Of a stretch of DNA of 63,430 bases, positions 44,372 to 53,726 are shown piece after piece. The stretch is from NCBI GenBank assembly GCA_004321715.1, contig SGYN01000009.1, positions 1 through 63,430 on the forward strand, read 5' to 3'. The DNA is from a bacterium (GTDB taxonomy: Bacteria; Fidelibacterota; Marinisomatia; Marinisomatales; TCS55). Both the position numbers and the translations under genes were made by a program. How positions within the stretch are numbered: the stretch's first letter is position 1; each line of letters opens with the position of its first letter. The notes under the pieces are model-generated. The model searched no databases and was not told the DNA's origin. It worked only from the letters and a program-made list of their open reading frames with translations.

Positions 44372-46150
44372 ATGAAAAATATTTTCTATATATCGGTATT
44401 ATTATTTGTTGTGCATATATATGCTCAAGATAATGAACCAATTGATCTAGAAGCCTTTAGCGGTAAGTCTTCTATATTATTGACATGGGATATTCCTGAA
44501 AAGATTAATTTGAAAGCAATCAGGATATTTCGGACACAAAATTCATTTTCAGATTATACAATGATATATGAGACTAATAATTCAATCGAGCGTTTCTTGG
44601 ATGATAGAGTTGAAGGCAAGAGGCCATATTTTTATAATATCGAAATAGAATCCTATAATGGGAATGTATTCACTAGTATTGTTGATGCCCCGCCATTTGC
44701 AAAAGCATATATTGATCGAAATCTTTTTCCAATATTATCTATAGAAGAAAAAAATATTATAAATAATAATTATACTAATATTGGAGAATTTCATGATCGA
44801 ATATTAGACTATATTACGTCAGATATAATTGTATCAGCTGACTCTTTTCAATTAAATACAATTCAGCACTTGATTCATCATAGGGATGATCCATTTACCT
44901 CATGGATGAGATATGTTGGCTTTGAATCTTTAAATACCTTTGAAGATTTACTTGCTGATAAATCCTTAAGTGATATTAGAGAACAGCTAAAAAATACTTT
45001 AAATAAACTTGGATTATTTTTTAATAATCAGTTTTTATTGACACCAAATGAGTGGAATGAACATTCGATCTTATTTTCTGAATCTATTTTTAATAGACTT
45101 ATTTATATCAGACAAATGCTTGTCAACGAAATAAATATACTTAGTACATCTTCACCGGTATTACCGCTTGGTACTTGGAGAAATACCGATGGTAAAAATA
45201 TTGCTAGATTAGCCATTATTCATCCAGAACTAGTGCAATCGATTATTTTACTTGATGAAAACTATGAGTTAATAATTGATGAATCAGACTATCAAAAATC
45301 TAATGTTTTTGATGTAGAGTTAATTGATAATATGGAAAAATATGAATTAATAATAAACGGTACTGTACAGAAGATTCTTCCAATTAGTAGTTTTGGATAT
45401 GGATTATCTATTGACGATCAATATTTTATGTTAGAAGATACACTTGTAGGGCCACCAGTTAAAGTTTCGCAACCCATGAGGCAATTTTGTTTAAATGAAA
45501 TTGTCAATATACCAGAAACCAATCAAATATTTATTGAGTTGCATGGTAATGATCATAACAGTAATACTATAGGTCTATATATTAATGATCAACTAGTTTG
45601 GGAGATGAACTATTTTTATAGTTATGATCCAATTTATGCTGATTCAGTATTTACACTATTAGAAGATATTCCATTTTTATGGATTGATTTAAAAGTAAAA
45701 GATGATTTTGGATCATGGCAAACAATTGATACTCGAGCTATTTTTTCTGATAATCAAATTACAGAAGGACGTATTCCAGATCATCATGGGTGGAAACAAT
45801 ACTCTATATCTACACTAGGTGAGCCAAATGATCTAGTTAAAAGAGCTGCTTCGGAATTAATGATTCCAGAGATATTTGCTTTATACCAGAATTATCCTAA
45901 TCCTTTTAATGCTGAAACAACTATATCATTTGACTTATTACAAAGAGCGACCATAAGTCTATATGTAAATGATGCAGCAGGAAGAATTATCCATTTATTT
46001 TTTGAAGAAAATAAAATGAACAAAGGATTGTATAGCTATAGTTGGAATGGAGAGAATTATTCAAGTGGATTATATTTCATGACTATACAAGCTCAAGTTG
46101 AAGACTATTTACCCATTATTTTTAGTCGAAAGATGATTTATTTAAAATAG
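44372..46150 (+). CDS. Secreted protein with PNPFN sorting domain, function unknown
   Basis: A 592-residue exported protein. Signal peptide (to about residue 19), a fibronectin-III-like region (about 22-105, DLEAFSGKSSILLTWDIP), a long helical and beta middle of unknown fold (about 115-500), and a C-terminal sorting module starting at LYQNYPNPFNAETTISFDL and ending GLYFMTIQ...SRKMIYLK. The middle contains WHG-like acidic stretches but no enzyme motif I recognise. It probably reaches the surface or medium through a type IX-like route. Confidence 0.75.
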   Translation: MKNIFYISVLLFVVHIYAQDNEPIDLEAFSGKSSILLTWDIPEKINLKAIRIFRTQNSFSDYTMIYETNNSIERFLDDRVEGKRPYFYNIEIESYNGNVFTSIVDAPPFAKAYIDRNLFPILSIEEKNIINNNYTNIGEFHDRILDYITSDIIVSADSFQLNTIQHLIHHRDDPFTSWMRYVGFESLNTFEDLLADKSLSDIREQLKNTLNKLGLFFNNQFLLTPNEWNEHSILFSESIFNRLIYIRQMLVNEINILSTSSPVLPLGTWRNTDGKNIARLAIIHPELVQSIILLDENYELIIDESDYQKSNVFDVELIDNMEKYELIINGTVQKILPISSFGYGLSIDDQYFMLEDTLVGPPVKVSQPMRQFCLNEIVNIPETNQIFIELHGNDHNSNTIGLYINDQLVWEMNYFYSYDPIYADSVFTLLEDIPFLWIDLKVKDDFGSWQTIDTRAIFSDNQITEGRIPDHHGWKQYSISTLGEPNDLVKRAASELMIPEIFALYQNYPNPFNAETTISFDLLQRATISLYVNDAAGRIIHLFFEENKMNKGLYSYSWNGENYSSGLYFMTIQAQVEDYLPIIFSRKMIYLK

Positions 46151-46158
46151 TATATAAT

Positions 46159-46695
46159 ATGATTAAAGATTTTGATGATGAACTAGCCAGAATGGATGAA
46201 TTGGAGCGCGATTCTGATACTCCAATCAATCAAGGCCTTTCTTTAAATGATCCTATTGAACATTTGTCGCTACGCGATCACCCCAGTGTTGAGTCAGGTA
46301 CAAACCTTGAATCAGTAATAAAGATATTGGGCGATAAAAAAGTGGGATGCATTATGATCGAAAAGAATAGCCAAATTATTGGAGTTATGACTGAAAGAGA
46401 CTTTTTATTACGCGTGACAGGAAAAGGTTTGGATCTTCAATCGGAATTTGTTGATGATTATATGACAAAAAACCCCGAAACGTTGAAGCCGAATGATCCA
46501 ATTTCCTATGCGTTCAATAAAATGCATATTTATGGCATTAGACACATTCCTATTATTAATGAAAATGGAAAGATATATGGTTTGATTTCAGTAAAAGATA
46601 TTATATCTCATTTAGGTAATTATTTTGGAGTAGATATTTTAAATCTACCCCCAAACCCTTCGCAGGACGTCCTTGATAGACCTGAAGGTGGATAG
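46159..46695 (+). CDS. Tandem CBS domain protein
   Basis: A 178-residue cytoplasmic protein composed of two CBS motifs (about 30-95 and 103-165): GVMTERDFLLRVTGKG is the end of the first and GLISVKDIISHLG that of the second. Such modules bind AMP, ATP or SAM and usually regulate a partner. No effector domain is attached. It starts 8 bases after the sorting-domain gene. Confidence 0.9.
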   Translation: MIKDFDDELARMDELERDSDTPINQGLSLNDPIEHLSLRDHPSVESGTNLESVIKILGDKKVGCIMIEKNSQIIGVMTERDFLLRVTGKGLDLQSEFVDDYMTKNPETLKPNDPISYAFNKMHIYGIRHIPIINENGKIYGLISVKDIISHLGNYFGVDILNLPPNPSQDVLDRPEGG

Positions 46696-46761
46696 CTTTA
46701 GTCGAACTAATTTTATCCTCTAATCCTTGACTTTAATTTATTATTTGAACGATTTTTCTAT

Positions 46762-47463
46762 ATGCTTCGTATAGGTTATACGCTATTAATAATCATGATT
46801 TTAAATGGATGTGCATCTCATCCGCGAGTTGCAACAAAGCGTATGGCGGTTGGTGAAGTTGAATATGGATATGCATTTTCAATAGAAAACATTTTTCCTT
46901 ATTTATGGTATCGTAAAGGAATTAGCGATAGGTCAGACATTGGTTTTAGGCTAGGGTTGCCAATCTATGGAAGTGGAGTTGATTATAGCCGACTTTTATA
47001 TGAAAAGAAAAATAAATGGGATATGTTAAATATAGGTTGGAGTTTGAATCCGAACTCTAATTATGATGTAACGTATTATAAGTTTAAGCAGGGAAAAAAT
47101 AAAAAAAACAAACCAAACCCAAATAGCTCATGGATGGGTTTTAGATTTATGTATATACCAAATGGTATCAGCGATAAAACAAGTTCAAGAATTGGCTTTT
47201 TATTTGGTAGGAATTCTGGGAAGAAAATTAGTTTTGAATTAGGATATTATCATGATTTTTCAAGTATGCCTATTGGTAATATTTTTAGTTCTAATTATAA
47301 ACCTGAAGGAAGATTTGTTGAGCTTCCACATACTACAAAGTTTGGTTTTCCTTCCGAAAATTCACGCATTGTAGGTTTGTCACTCCAATTATTTATAAAT
47401 TTAAGTAACAATATTTCTAAATCTAAAACTAATACAGAACCAGCACCCATTGTTGATAATTAA
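46762..47463 (+). CDS. Outer-membrane-associated lipoprotein of unknown function
   Basis: A 233-residue protein with signal peptide and lipobox-like ILNGC (cysteine at about 17). The body has alternating hydrophobic strands (SDIGFRLGLPIYGSGVDYS, ISFELGYYHDF) such as are found in small beta-barrels. No further motif is recognised. Confidence 0.65.
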   Translation: MLRIGYTLLIIMILNGCASHPRVATKRMAVGEVEYGYAFSIENIFPYLWYRKGISDRSDIGFRLGLPIYGSGVDYSRLLYEKKNKWDMLNIGWSLNPNSNYDVTYYKFKQGKNKKNKPNPNSSWMGFRFMYIPNGISDKTSSRIGFLFGRNSGKKISFELGYYHDFSSMPIGNIFSSNYKPEGRFVELPHTTKFGFPSENSRIVGLSLQLFINLSNNISKSKTNTEPAPIVDN

Positions 47464-47477
47464 TATTTTAAGATCAT

Positions 47478-48395
47478 TTGTCTATTTCTAGCTTAGAGAA
47501 ATCATTATCAGCATACATTCTTAATACAGCTTCCTGTATTTATAATGGCAATGCAAAAAACCATCCAATTATAGTAACTAATGCATTAAAAAATATACTT
47601 GGCGATGTCAGGTCATCTCCTTCAAAAAAAATTTTAGATTATATAAACAATCATAATCAAAATTTTATTCAACCAAGAAATGATAAAATACATCTAAAAA
47701 ATATTTCAAAAGAAGAAATCGGTTTAACTATTTTTATTAGTGATCTTGAAGATGCCTGTCAAAAAGGGGATTATGATAAGACTCAAAAGGGTCTAGCTAG
47801 AACTTATCTAGCTTCAGATGGTAGTCCTGCAATATTACAGAACTTAGCAGAAATTGCTCTTCAAAATATTGAAGAAAATGTAATATTCGTTTATCATTAT
47901 TTGCGCGCTTTTGCTTTCTCTCCTGATAAGGAAAAAGTATGGATCTTTCTCCAATGTATAATACAGATATTATTTAATAAAAAACTTCCTAATCCTCATC
48001 CAAATGAAAAAATTAAGGAGGCAGATATAAATAAATATTTTTTGAATTGTAATAGATTGAATGAACTAAATAATTTGTCGGCATCTTGGAGGCTCTTAGA
48101 GTCAGAATATACGCGTTTACCTGGTTTTAGAAGAGAGATCTCATATTGGGCAAATAAATCTACTGCGTTTGACAGTATTAATGATAAAGAAAAAGATCCA
48201 GATGATTTAAAACTATATTTAAGAAACCAAACCGATTACTATGTTAAAGTAGCTGAACATATAATTGAATCTGATACAGATACTGTTGAAAGATTAATAA
48301 CTTTAGAGTCGTTACGTTATTTCACAAAAAGAATTGATAAAAACCACTTACCTATTTTAGCATACAAAATACATTCATTATTAGATAATCAATGA
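47478..48395 (+). CDS. Unknown, mostly helical protein
   Basis: A 305-residue cytoplasmic protein, probably starting at TTG 47478 as no ATG lies nearby. Long runs of amphipathic helix are visible, with a run around residues 110-160 (CQKGDYDKTQKGLARTYLAS, GSPAILQNLAEIALQ) like a repeat-helical fold. No signal peptide and no known catalytic motif. The next gene, a metallo-hydrolase, starts inside its stop (ATGA), so both are coupled. I do not recognise the family. Confidence 0.6.
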   Translation: MSISSLEKSLSAYILNTASCIYNGNAKNHPIIVTNALKNILGDVRSSPSKKILDYINNHNQNFIQPRNDKIHLKNISKEEIGLTIFISDLEDACQKGDYDKTQKGLARTYLASDGSPAILQNLAEIALQNIEENVIFVYHYLRAFAFSPDKEKVWIFLQCIIQILFNKKLPNPHPNEKIKEADINKYFLNCNRLNELNNLSASWRLLESEYTRLPGFRREISYWANKSTAFDSINDKEKDPDDLKLYLRNQTDYYVKVAEHIIESDTDTVERLITLESLRYFTKRIDKNHLPILAYKIHSLLDNQ

Positions 48396-49240
48396 AAATT
48401 GGTAATTATAAAGTATATAGCATATTAACGAGCCAATTTAGCTTAGATGGTGGTGCAATGTTTGGTATCATACCAAAAACACTTTGGGAAAAAGAAGCGC
48501 CTGCTGATAATTATAATCGAATAAGTATGGTAACTCGATCACTATTATTAATAGGTAATGATCGAAAAATTATAATTGATACAGGAAATGGGGATAAGTG
48601 GGATAAAAAATTTAGATCAATTTATAATATCAAATTAGATAAAGTAAATTTAAATAGCTCACTCTTAAAAGTAGGGCTATCGCCAGACGATATCACAGAT
48701 GTTTTTTGTACACATTTACATTTTGATCATGCTGGAGGTAATACAACATATCAAAATGAGCAAATTGTCCCAACATTCCAAAATGCTAGTTATTGGGTAC
48801 ATAGTGATAATTGGAATTTGGCAAACTCTCCAAGCGAAAAGGATAGAGGGAGTTACTTAGAAGAAAACTGGAAAGTTCTTGCTCAGAATAATATGATTCA
48901 ATTTATTAATGATAAGAATCAGTTTTTACCAGGAATAAATATTTTTGTTTCAAATGGTCATACGACTGGTATGATGCATCCAATTATTACTGATAATTCT
49001 AAAACACTTTTTTATGCTGCAGATATTTTTCCAATGGCAAGTCATATTCCATTAAGTTGGATCATGGCATATGACATTGATCCTGTACAGATAATAAATG
49101 AAAAAAAATATTTATTATCAAAAATTGTAGATGAAGATTGGATTGTATTCTTTGAACATGATCCTATAACTCAGGCGGGAAAGGTCGGATTTAATAATGG
49201 AAAATTTAATCTTAAAGAAAGGGTTGTATTCAGTGAATGA
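48392..49240 (+). CDS. Metallo-beta-lactamase-fold hydrolase
   Basis: A 282-residue MBL-superfamily protein with the binuclear zinc motif THLHFDHAGG (H-x-H-x-D-H), a downstream H in VSNGHTTGMMHP, an aspartate in FYAADIFP and a final histidine in FEHDP. Members of this subfamily act as lactonases, phosphodiesterases or thioesterases; the exact substrate cannot be inferred. Translationally coupled at both ends to unknown genes. Confidence 0.88.
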   Translation: MKIGNYKVYSILTSQFSLDGGAMFGIIPKTLWEKEAPADNYNRISMVTRSLLLIGNDRKIIIDTGNGDKWDKKFRSIYNIKLDKVNLNSSLLKVGLSPDDITDVFCTHLHFDHAGGNTTYQNEQIVPTFQNASYWVHSDNWNLANSPSEKDRGSYLEENWKVLAQNNMIQFINDKNQFLPGINIFVSNGHTTGMMHPIITDNSKTLFYAADIFPMASHIPLSWIMAYDIDPVQIINEKKYLLSKIVDEDWIVFFEHDPITQAGKVGFNNGKFNLKERVVFSE

Positions 49241-49607
49241 TGATATAAAAAAAGAAGAATTATTTTTTTCTGGATTACATACATTTAATACGGGAAGCTA
49301 TTTTGATGCACATGAGATATGGGAAGATCTTTGGTCAGAATATTATTTAAAAGATAGGGACTTTATTCAAGGTTTGATTCAATTAGCAGTATGTTTTGTA
49401 CATTTACAAAATAACAATATTAATGGCGCAAGAAGCTTGTTGAACAAATCAATTAAAAAATTACACGGATTTTCTCATGATCATAGAAATATTAATCTTA
49501 AAGAATTAAAGAAAATTATGAACAAACTAAATCTTGAATTAGAGTTAATAAATAATGCAGCAGAATTTGATTGGTCTAATTGCCCTAGGATACTATTAAA
49601 TGAGTGA
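49233..49607 (+). CDS. DUF309 family protein
   Basis: A 124-residue helical protein with the DUF309 signature FNTGSYFDAHEIWEDLW, followed by DFIQGLIQLAVCFVHLQ. Start GTG 49233 has AAAGGG 9 bases upstream; an ATG at 49197 would add 12 residues inside the preceding gene. The family has no assigned function, and members accompany metal-dependent hydrolases in some genomes. Confidence 0.8.
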   Translation: MNDDIKKEELFFSGLHTFNTGSYFDAHEIWEDLWSEYYLKDRDFIQGLIQLAVCFVHLQNNNINGARSLLNKSIKKLHGFSHDHRNINLKELKKIMNKLNLELELINNAAEFDWSNCPRILLNE

Positions 49608-49935
49608 TATTCTATTATATACTAATGATTTAGAACTTGGTGCTACTTTGTCTGAACGATTATTACATGGTAATAAGTCAATTATGTTTTTGGATCATTT
49701 AAATAATATAAAAAATAATTCAAATTTATTAATTATTGATTTAGATGACACCGGAATCAATCCGAAAACTATTGTTAAAATAATTGATAATAATTCTACC
49801 ATTAGAGTTGTTGGTATAATGAAAGAAATTCAAAAGAATAAATGGGATGAATATAGACAAGCTGGATGTGAGATGATTTATTTAAGATCAGTTCTTATAA
49901 AGAATATTGATACAATATTATCGAATAATACTTAA
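49600..49935 (+). CDS. Receiver-like protein lacking phosphoacceptor pocket residues
   Basis: A 111-residue protein with the alternating strand/helix layout of a CheY-like receiver (ILLYTND at strand 1, LLIIDLDD at strand 3, VVGIMKE at strand 4, EMIYLRS at strand 5). The usual paired aspartates after strand 1 are reduced to N9-D10, the strand-4 Thr/Ser is absent and the strand-5 lysine is arginine. It may therefore be a pseudo-receiver used for protein contacts. Fold assignment is by pattern only. Confidence 0.55.
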   Translation: MSDILLYTNDLELGATLSERLLHGNKSIMFLDHLNNIKNNSNLLIIDLDDTGINPKTIVKIIDNNSTIRVVGIMKEIQKNKWDEYRQAGCEMIYLRSVLIKNIDTILSNNT

Positions 49936-49941
49936 ATACTA

Positions 49942-50577
49942 ATGAATAATCCAAATCACATTCGAGCAAATAAAATTGTTAATCTATTAAATAATGAATA
50001 TCCCGATTCAAAATGTTCATTAAATTATAAGAACCCTAGCGAGCTACTTGTTGCGACAATTTTATCTGCACAATGTACTGATCATCGTGTTAATCAGGTT
50101 CTACCTAGACTGTTTATTAAATATCCAAATATAGAATCTTTTGCTTTTGCAGATTTAAAAGAATTGTCTAAATATATATTTTCATGTGGATATCATAATC
50201 AAAAAGCAAAGAGTATTCAAGGTTCATCATTAGCCATTATTGAAAAATATAATGGAAAAGTTCCTGAGTCAATGTCAGAGCTACTTACTCTTCCAGGTGT
50301 TGGAAGAAAAACAGCTAATTGTATATTAGGTGAATGCTTTAATGTCCCTTCTATGGTAATAGATACTCATATGATACGAATTATGAACTTACTTGATTTC
50401 ACATCATCAAAGGATCCAAAAAAGATAGAACTAGAATTAATGAAAATCTTTAATAAGGAACATTGGGTTAAGCTGACTCATATGATTATTGATCATGGAA
50501 GAGCAGTATGTATAGCAAGAAGACCAAAATGTGAAATGTGTATCTTATCAGACCTTTGTCCATCTTCCCTGATTTAA
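49942..50577 (+). CDS. nth: Endonuclease III
   Basis: A 211-residue base-excision-repair glycosylase/AP lyase. The helix-hairpin-helix LPGVGRKTAN includes the catalytic lysine K123, and VIDTHM gives the catalytic aspartate D141. The [4Fe-4S] ligands are C190, C197, C200 and C206 (C-x6-C-x2-C-x5-C). It removes oxidised pyrimidines from DNA. It is a full-length, ordinary copy and stands 6 bases after the receiver-like gene. Confidence 0.96.
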   Translation: MNNPNHIRANKIVNLLNNEYPDSKCSLNYKNPSELLVATILSAQCTDHRVNQVLPRLFIKYPNIESFAFADLKELSKYIFSCGYHNQKAKSIQGSSLAIIEKYNGKVPESMSELLTLPGVGRKTANCILGECFNVPSMVIDTHMIRIMNLLDFTSSKDPKKIELELMKIFNKEHWVKLTHMIIDHGRAVCIARRPKCEMCILSDLCPSSLI

Positions 50578-50659
50578 TTTATCATGATTATTTGTTATAT
50601 TTTTTGACGAATCAGTATATAAATTCAAGTATACATAGTAGTTGTATAATACAAATATA

Positions 50660-51070
50660 ATGAATAGTCCATTTTTAACTAAAGTTTTTTATTTCAATGC
50701 TGCTCACCAGTATGGGCATTCCGATTGGACTGATGAAAAAAATTGGGATGTTTTTGGACCAGATTCGAAAATACATGGTCATAATTATACTTTGGAAGTT
50801 ATGGTTACAGGTAGTATTAATCCTGAGACGGGCTTTATTGTTGATCTTTTAGAGTTAAAACAAATTGTACAGAATAATGTTATCAGCATTCTAGACCATT
50901 CACAATTTGATGTTGAAGTGGATTGGTTCAAGGATAAACAGCCAAGTTCTGAAAACCTAGTTATATTTATTTGGGATCAAATAATTAAAGATTTTGATTC
51001 AAAAAAATTGCATAGAATTCGCTTACACGAAACACCAACGATATTTACAGATTATTATGGACCAAAGTAA
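50660..51070 (+). CDS. 6-pyruvoyl/6-carboxy-tetrahydropterin synthase homologue without cysteine
   Basis: A 136-residue PTPS/QueD-family protein. Zinc ligands H16 (NAAHQ), H39 and H41 (IHGHNY) are conserved, as is the LDHSQFD catalytic motif and the HETPT pterin-anchor glutamate. The whole protein contains no cysteine, so the catalytic cysteine of QueD and PTPS is absent; the position four residues before H39 is an aspartate (D35). Start ATG 50660 is chosen; a TTG at 50642 would add six residues. Neighbouring YhhQ-like and FolE genes suggest pterin or deazaguanine metabolism. Confidence 0.87.
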   Translation: MNSPFLTKVFYFNAAHQYGHSDWTDEKNWDVFGPDSKIHGHNYTLEVMVTGSINPETGFIVDLLELKQIVQNNVISILDHSQFDVEVDWFKDKQPSSENLVIFIWDQIIKDFDSKKLHRIRLHETPTIFTDYYGPK

Positions 51071-51722
51071 TACTTTTAAAGAACAATTCTTTCTTGTCTT
51101 GGCGGGCATTTTTATTGCTTCCCTAGTTACATGCAATTTAATTGCAAATAAATTTGTAACTGTTGACTTTGGTTTTAAAGTTTTTATTGTGTCCGCAGGT
51201 ATTCTACCATATCCGTTAACCTTTCTTGTTACCGATCTTATATCAGAGCTCTATGGACAGAAAAAAGCCAACCTCGTTGTCTTTTCAGGATTTATTGCAT
51301 CATTATTTGTTTTATTATTTCTTTGGTTGGGAGGTCAATTTAATTCTATACCTAGTTCTATTGTTGATGACGTCACATATAATTCTGTATTTAGAAATGC
51401 GTGGAGACTTATTGCTGCATCAATGGTGGCATATTTATTTGCTCAATTTATTGATGTAAGAATATTTCATTTTTGGAAGAGACTAACAAAAGGTAAACAT
51501 TTATGGATCAGAAATAATGGATCAACTATCATCTCTCAATTAGTGGATACTACTCTGGTTATATGTATTTTATTCATGGGGGTATGGGATTCAGATCAAA
51601 TTACATCAGCTATTATTGATGGATGGATGTTTAAAATGCTTATGGCATTTTTAGATACACCTATCATATATGGTATACTTCATTTATTGAAAGATAAAAT
51701 AGATATAGCACATATTGAATAA
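51057..51722 (+). CDS. Queuosine precursor transporter (YhhQ/VUT family)
   Basis: A 221-residue membrane protein with six hydrophobic segments, starting at ATG 51057 (14-base overlap with the pterin synthase gene). The family motif VTCNLIANKF, the LTFLVTDLISELYG motif after TM2 and the C-terminal LDTPIIYGIL are diagnostic for the YhhQ-type transporter that imports preQ0/preQ1. Linkage with a pterin synthase homologue and FolE supports a queuosine-related role. Confidence 0.85.
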   Translation: MDQSNTFKEQFFLVLAGIFIASLVTCNLIANKFVTVDFGFKVFIVSAGILPYPLTFLVTDLISELYGQKKANLVVFSGFIASLFVLLFLWLGGQFNSIPSSIVDDVTYNSVFRNAWRLIAASMVAYLFAQFIDVRIFHFWKRLTKGKHLWIRNNGSTIISQLVDTTLVICILFMGVWDSDQITSAIIDGWMFKMLMAFLDTPIIYGILHLLKDKIDIAHIE

Positions 51723-51731
51723 GGAATATTT

Positions 51732-52301
51732 ATGAAACCAAATCAAAAATTAGAAGAACTAACACAAAAATTACTTGTTGAAATAGGTGAAGACCCTAAT
51801 CGCGAAGGTTTAGAAAGAACTCCAGTTCGTGTTTCAAAAGCCTGGCAGTATTTCTCTAAAGGATACACTCAAGATCTAGACAAAATTGTTAATAAAGCAA
51901 TCTTTAATGAATCATCAAGGGATATGGTTGTTGTTCGAGATGTAGAATTTTTTAGCCTTTGTGAACATCATTTACTACCATTCTTTGGAAAAGCACATGT
52001 GGGTTATATACCTGATGGTCGAGTAATAGGTTTATCAAAGATACCAAGAATAATTGATATGTTTTCCCGTAGACTGCAAGTTCAGGAAAGATTAACAAAT
52101 CAAATAGCTGAAGCAGTTCATACGGTATTAAAGCCAGTTGGCGTTGCAATTGTAATGGAAGGGAGGCACATGTGTATGCAAATGCGTGGTGTCGAAAAGC
52201 AAAATAGTTTAGCAACAACCTCTACAATGTTAGGAAAGTTTAGAGAATCTGTTAGAACGCGCAATGAGTTTATGTCTTTAATTAACAGGTACAGTACTTG
52301 A
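51732..52301 (+). CDS. folE: GTP cyclohydrolase I
   Basis: A 189-residue enzyme that makes 7,8-dihydroneopterin triphosphate from GTP. Zinc ligands are in LCEHHLLPF and in the MCMQMRG segment near the C-terminus, and the GLSKIPRI and [10 protein letters not shown] motifs are typical. Starts 9 bases after the transporter with a GGAA site. It is the first common step to folate and queuosine precursors, and its product is the substrate family of the QueD/PTPS homologue two genes upstream. Confidence 0.96.
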   Translation: MKPNQKLEELTQKLLVEIGEDPNREGLERTPVRVSKAWQYFSKGYTQDLDKIVNKAIFNESSRDMVVVRDVEFFSLCEHHLLPFFGKAHVGYIPDGRVIGLSKIPRIIDMFSRRLQVQERLTNQIAEAVHTVLKPVGVAIVMEGRHMCMQMRGVEKQNSLATTSTMLGKFRESVRTRNEFMSLINRYST

Positions 52302-52334
52302 TTCACATTATATCTTATAAATTGCTTAAATAGT

Positions 52335-53726
52335 TTGAATAATTCATTTGATGTAACAATTTTAGGAGGAGGACCAGGCGGATATGTTGCTGCCATTCGA
52401 GCTTCTCAATTAGGGTTAAAAACCGCAATTATTGATCAAGATGAATTAGGCGGCGTTTGTCTTAATTGGGGATGTATTCCTACAAAATCTTTATTAAAAA
52501 GCGCTGAAATGATTAATTCAATTAAAAATGCTGAACAATATGGCATTGAAATACCTTCCTATACAGTTGACCATAATAAAATTATTCATAGAAGTCGTCA
52601 AATTTCAGAAAGGTTATCTAAAGGAATCTCTTTTTTAATGAAGAAGAATGATGTTACTCATATCCAGGGAAGGGGCGCTTTTACAACCAAAAATAATATC
52701 CAAGTATCGGGTGGTAAAAAAGTTACTAATATTAAATCAAAGCATTTCATAGTTGCAACAGGCGGTAGACCAAAAAAAATTTCAGGAGTGCAATTGGATG
52801 GTAAACAGATAATTACTTCAAAAGAAGCTATGGTTCTAAATAAACCACCCAAAGAAATGTTAATAATTGGGGCTGGTGCTATTGGATGTGAATTTGCCTA
52901 TTTCTATAATACTAGCGGTACAAAAGTTACTATGATTGAAATGATGGATAGAATATTGCCTATGGAAGATGAAGATATATCTAAAGAATTAAGTAACAGA
53001 TTTATTGATTCTGGAATAATTATTAATACCAATACCGTAGTTGAAAAAGTTGAAAAGTTAAAAACAAAAGTAAAAGTTCATATTAAAAACGGTAACAAGA
53101 AAACGGTTATTGAATCAGGAAAAGTGTTAGTTGCAATTGGTATAACCGGAAATATTGATGATATTGGATTGAATACGATTGGCATTAATACAGATAATGG
53201 ATCCATTACTATAGATCAATATGGACAAACAAATATTCCTAATATTTTTGCAATTGGAGATGTGTCGGGACCTCCTTGGCTAGCGCATGTTGCTTCGGCA
53301 CAGGGTCATGTAGCTGTAGAGAAAATTGCTAATCATAATACCGAGCCGGTTGACTATAATAATATACCTTCTTGTACTTATTGCCAACCTCAAGTTGCTT
53401 CATTAGGACTAACTGAAATACAAGCAAAAGAACAAGGTTATAAAATTAAAGTAGGAAAATTTTATTTTAAATCCAGTGGTAAGGCATTATCTATAGGTCA
53501 ACCTAATGGGTTTGTAAAAATCATTTTTGATTCTAAATATGGTGAATTATTAGGCTGCCATATCGTTGGTTCAGAAGCAACTGAGTTGATCCAGGAATTA
53601 GTAATAGCAAAAAGCCTTGAAGCAACTTGGGAAAACCTCGCTTTCACTATGCACCCTCATCCAACACTTTCTGAATCAATTATGGAAGCAGCATTGGATG
53701 CATATGGAATTGGAGTACACCAATGA
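52335..53726 (+). CDS. lpdA: Dihydrolipoyl dehydrogenase (E3)
   Basis: A 463-residue FAD disulfide oxidoreductase. The FAD-binding GGGPGGYVAAIRA motif, the redox-active GGVCLNWGCIPTKSLL (two cysteines separated by four residues), the NAD GAGAIGCEFA motif and the C-terminal HPHPTLSE with the catalytic His are all present. It reoxidises the dihydrolipoyl group of E2. Start is TTG 52335, the only start before the FAD motif. It overlaps lipB by ATGA, heading the dehydrogenase operon. Confidence 0.95.
   Translation: MNNSFDVTILGGGPGGYVAAIRASQLGLKTAIIDQDELGGVCLNWGCIPTKSLLKSAEMINSIKNAEQYGIEIPSYTVDHNKIIHRSRQISERLSKGISFLMKKNDVTHIQGRGAFTTKNNIQVSGGKKVTNIKSKHFIVATGGRPKKISGVQLDGKQIITSKEAMVLNKPPKEMLIIGAGAIGCEFAYFYNTSGTKVTMIEMMDRILPMEDEDISKELSNRFIDSGIIINTNTVVEKVEKLKTKVKVHIKNGNKKTVIESGKVLVAIGITGNIDDIGLNTIGINTDNGSITIDQYGQTNIPNIFAIGDVSGPPWLAHVASAQGHVAVEKIANHNTEPVDYNNIPSCTYCQPQVASLGLTEIQAKEQGYKIKVGKFYFKSSGKALSIGQPNGFVKIIFDSKYGELLGCHIVGSEATELIQELVIAKSLEATWENLAFTMHPHPTLSESIMEAALDAYGIGVHQ

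Noticed and set aside
50578-50659. preQ1 riboswitch before the pterin synthase/YhhQ genes
   Set aside because: The 82-base gap is AT-rich and shows neither the C-rich loop nor the A-rich tail expected of known preQ1 classes.
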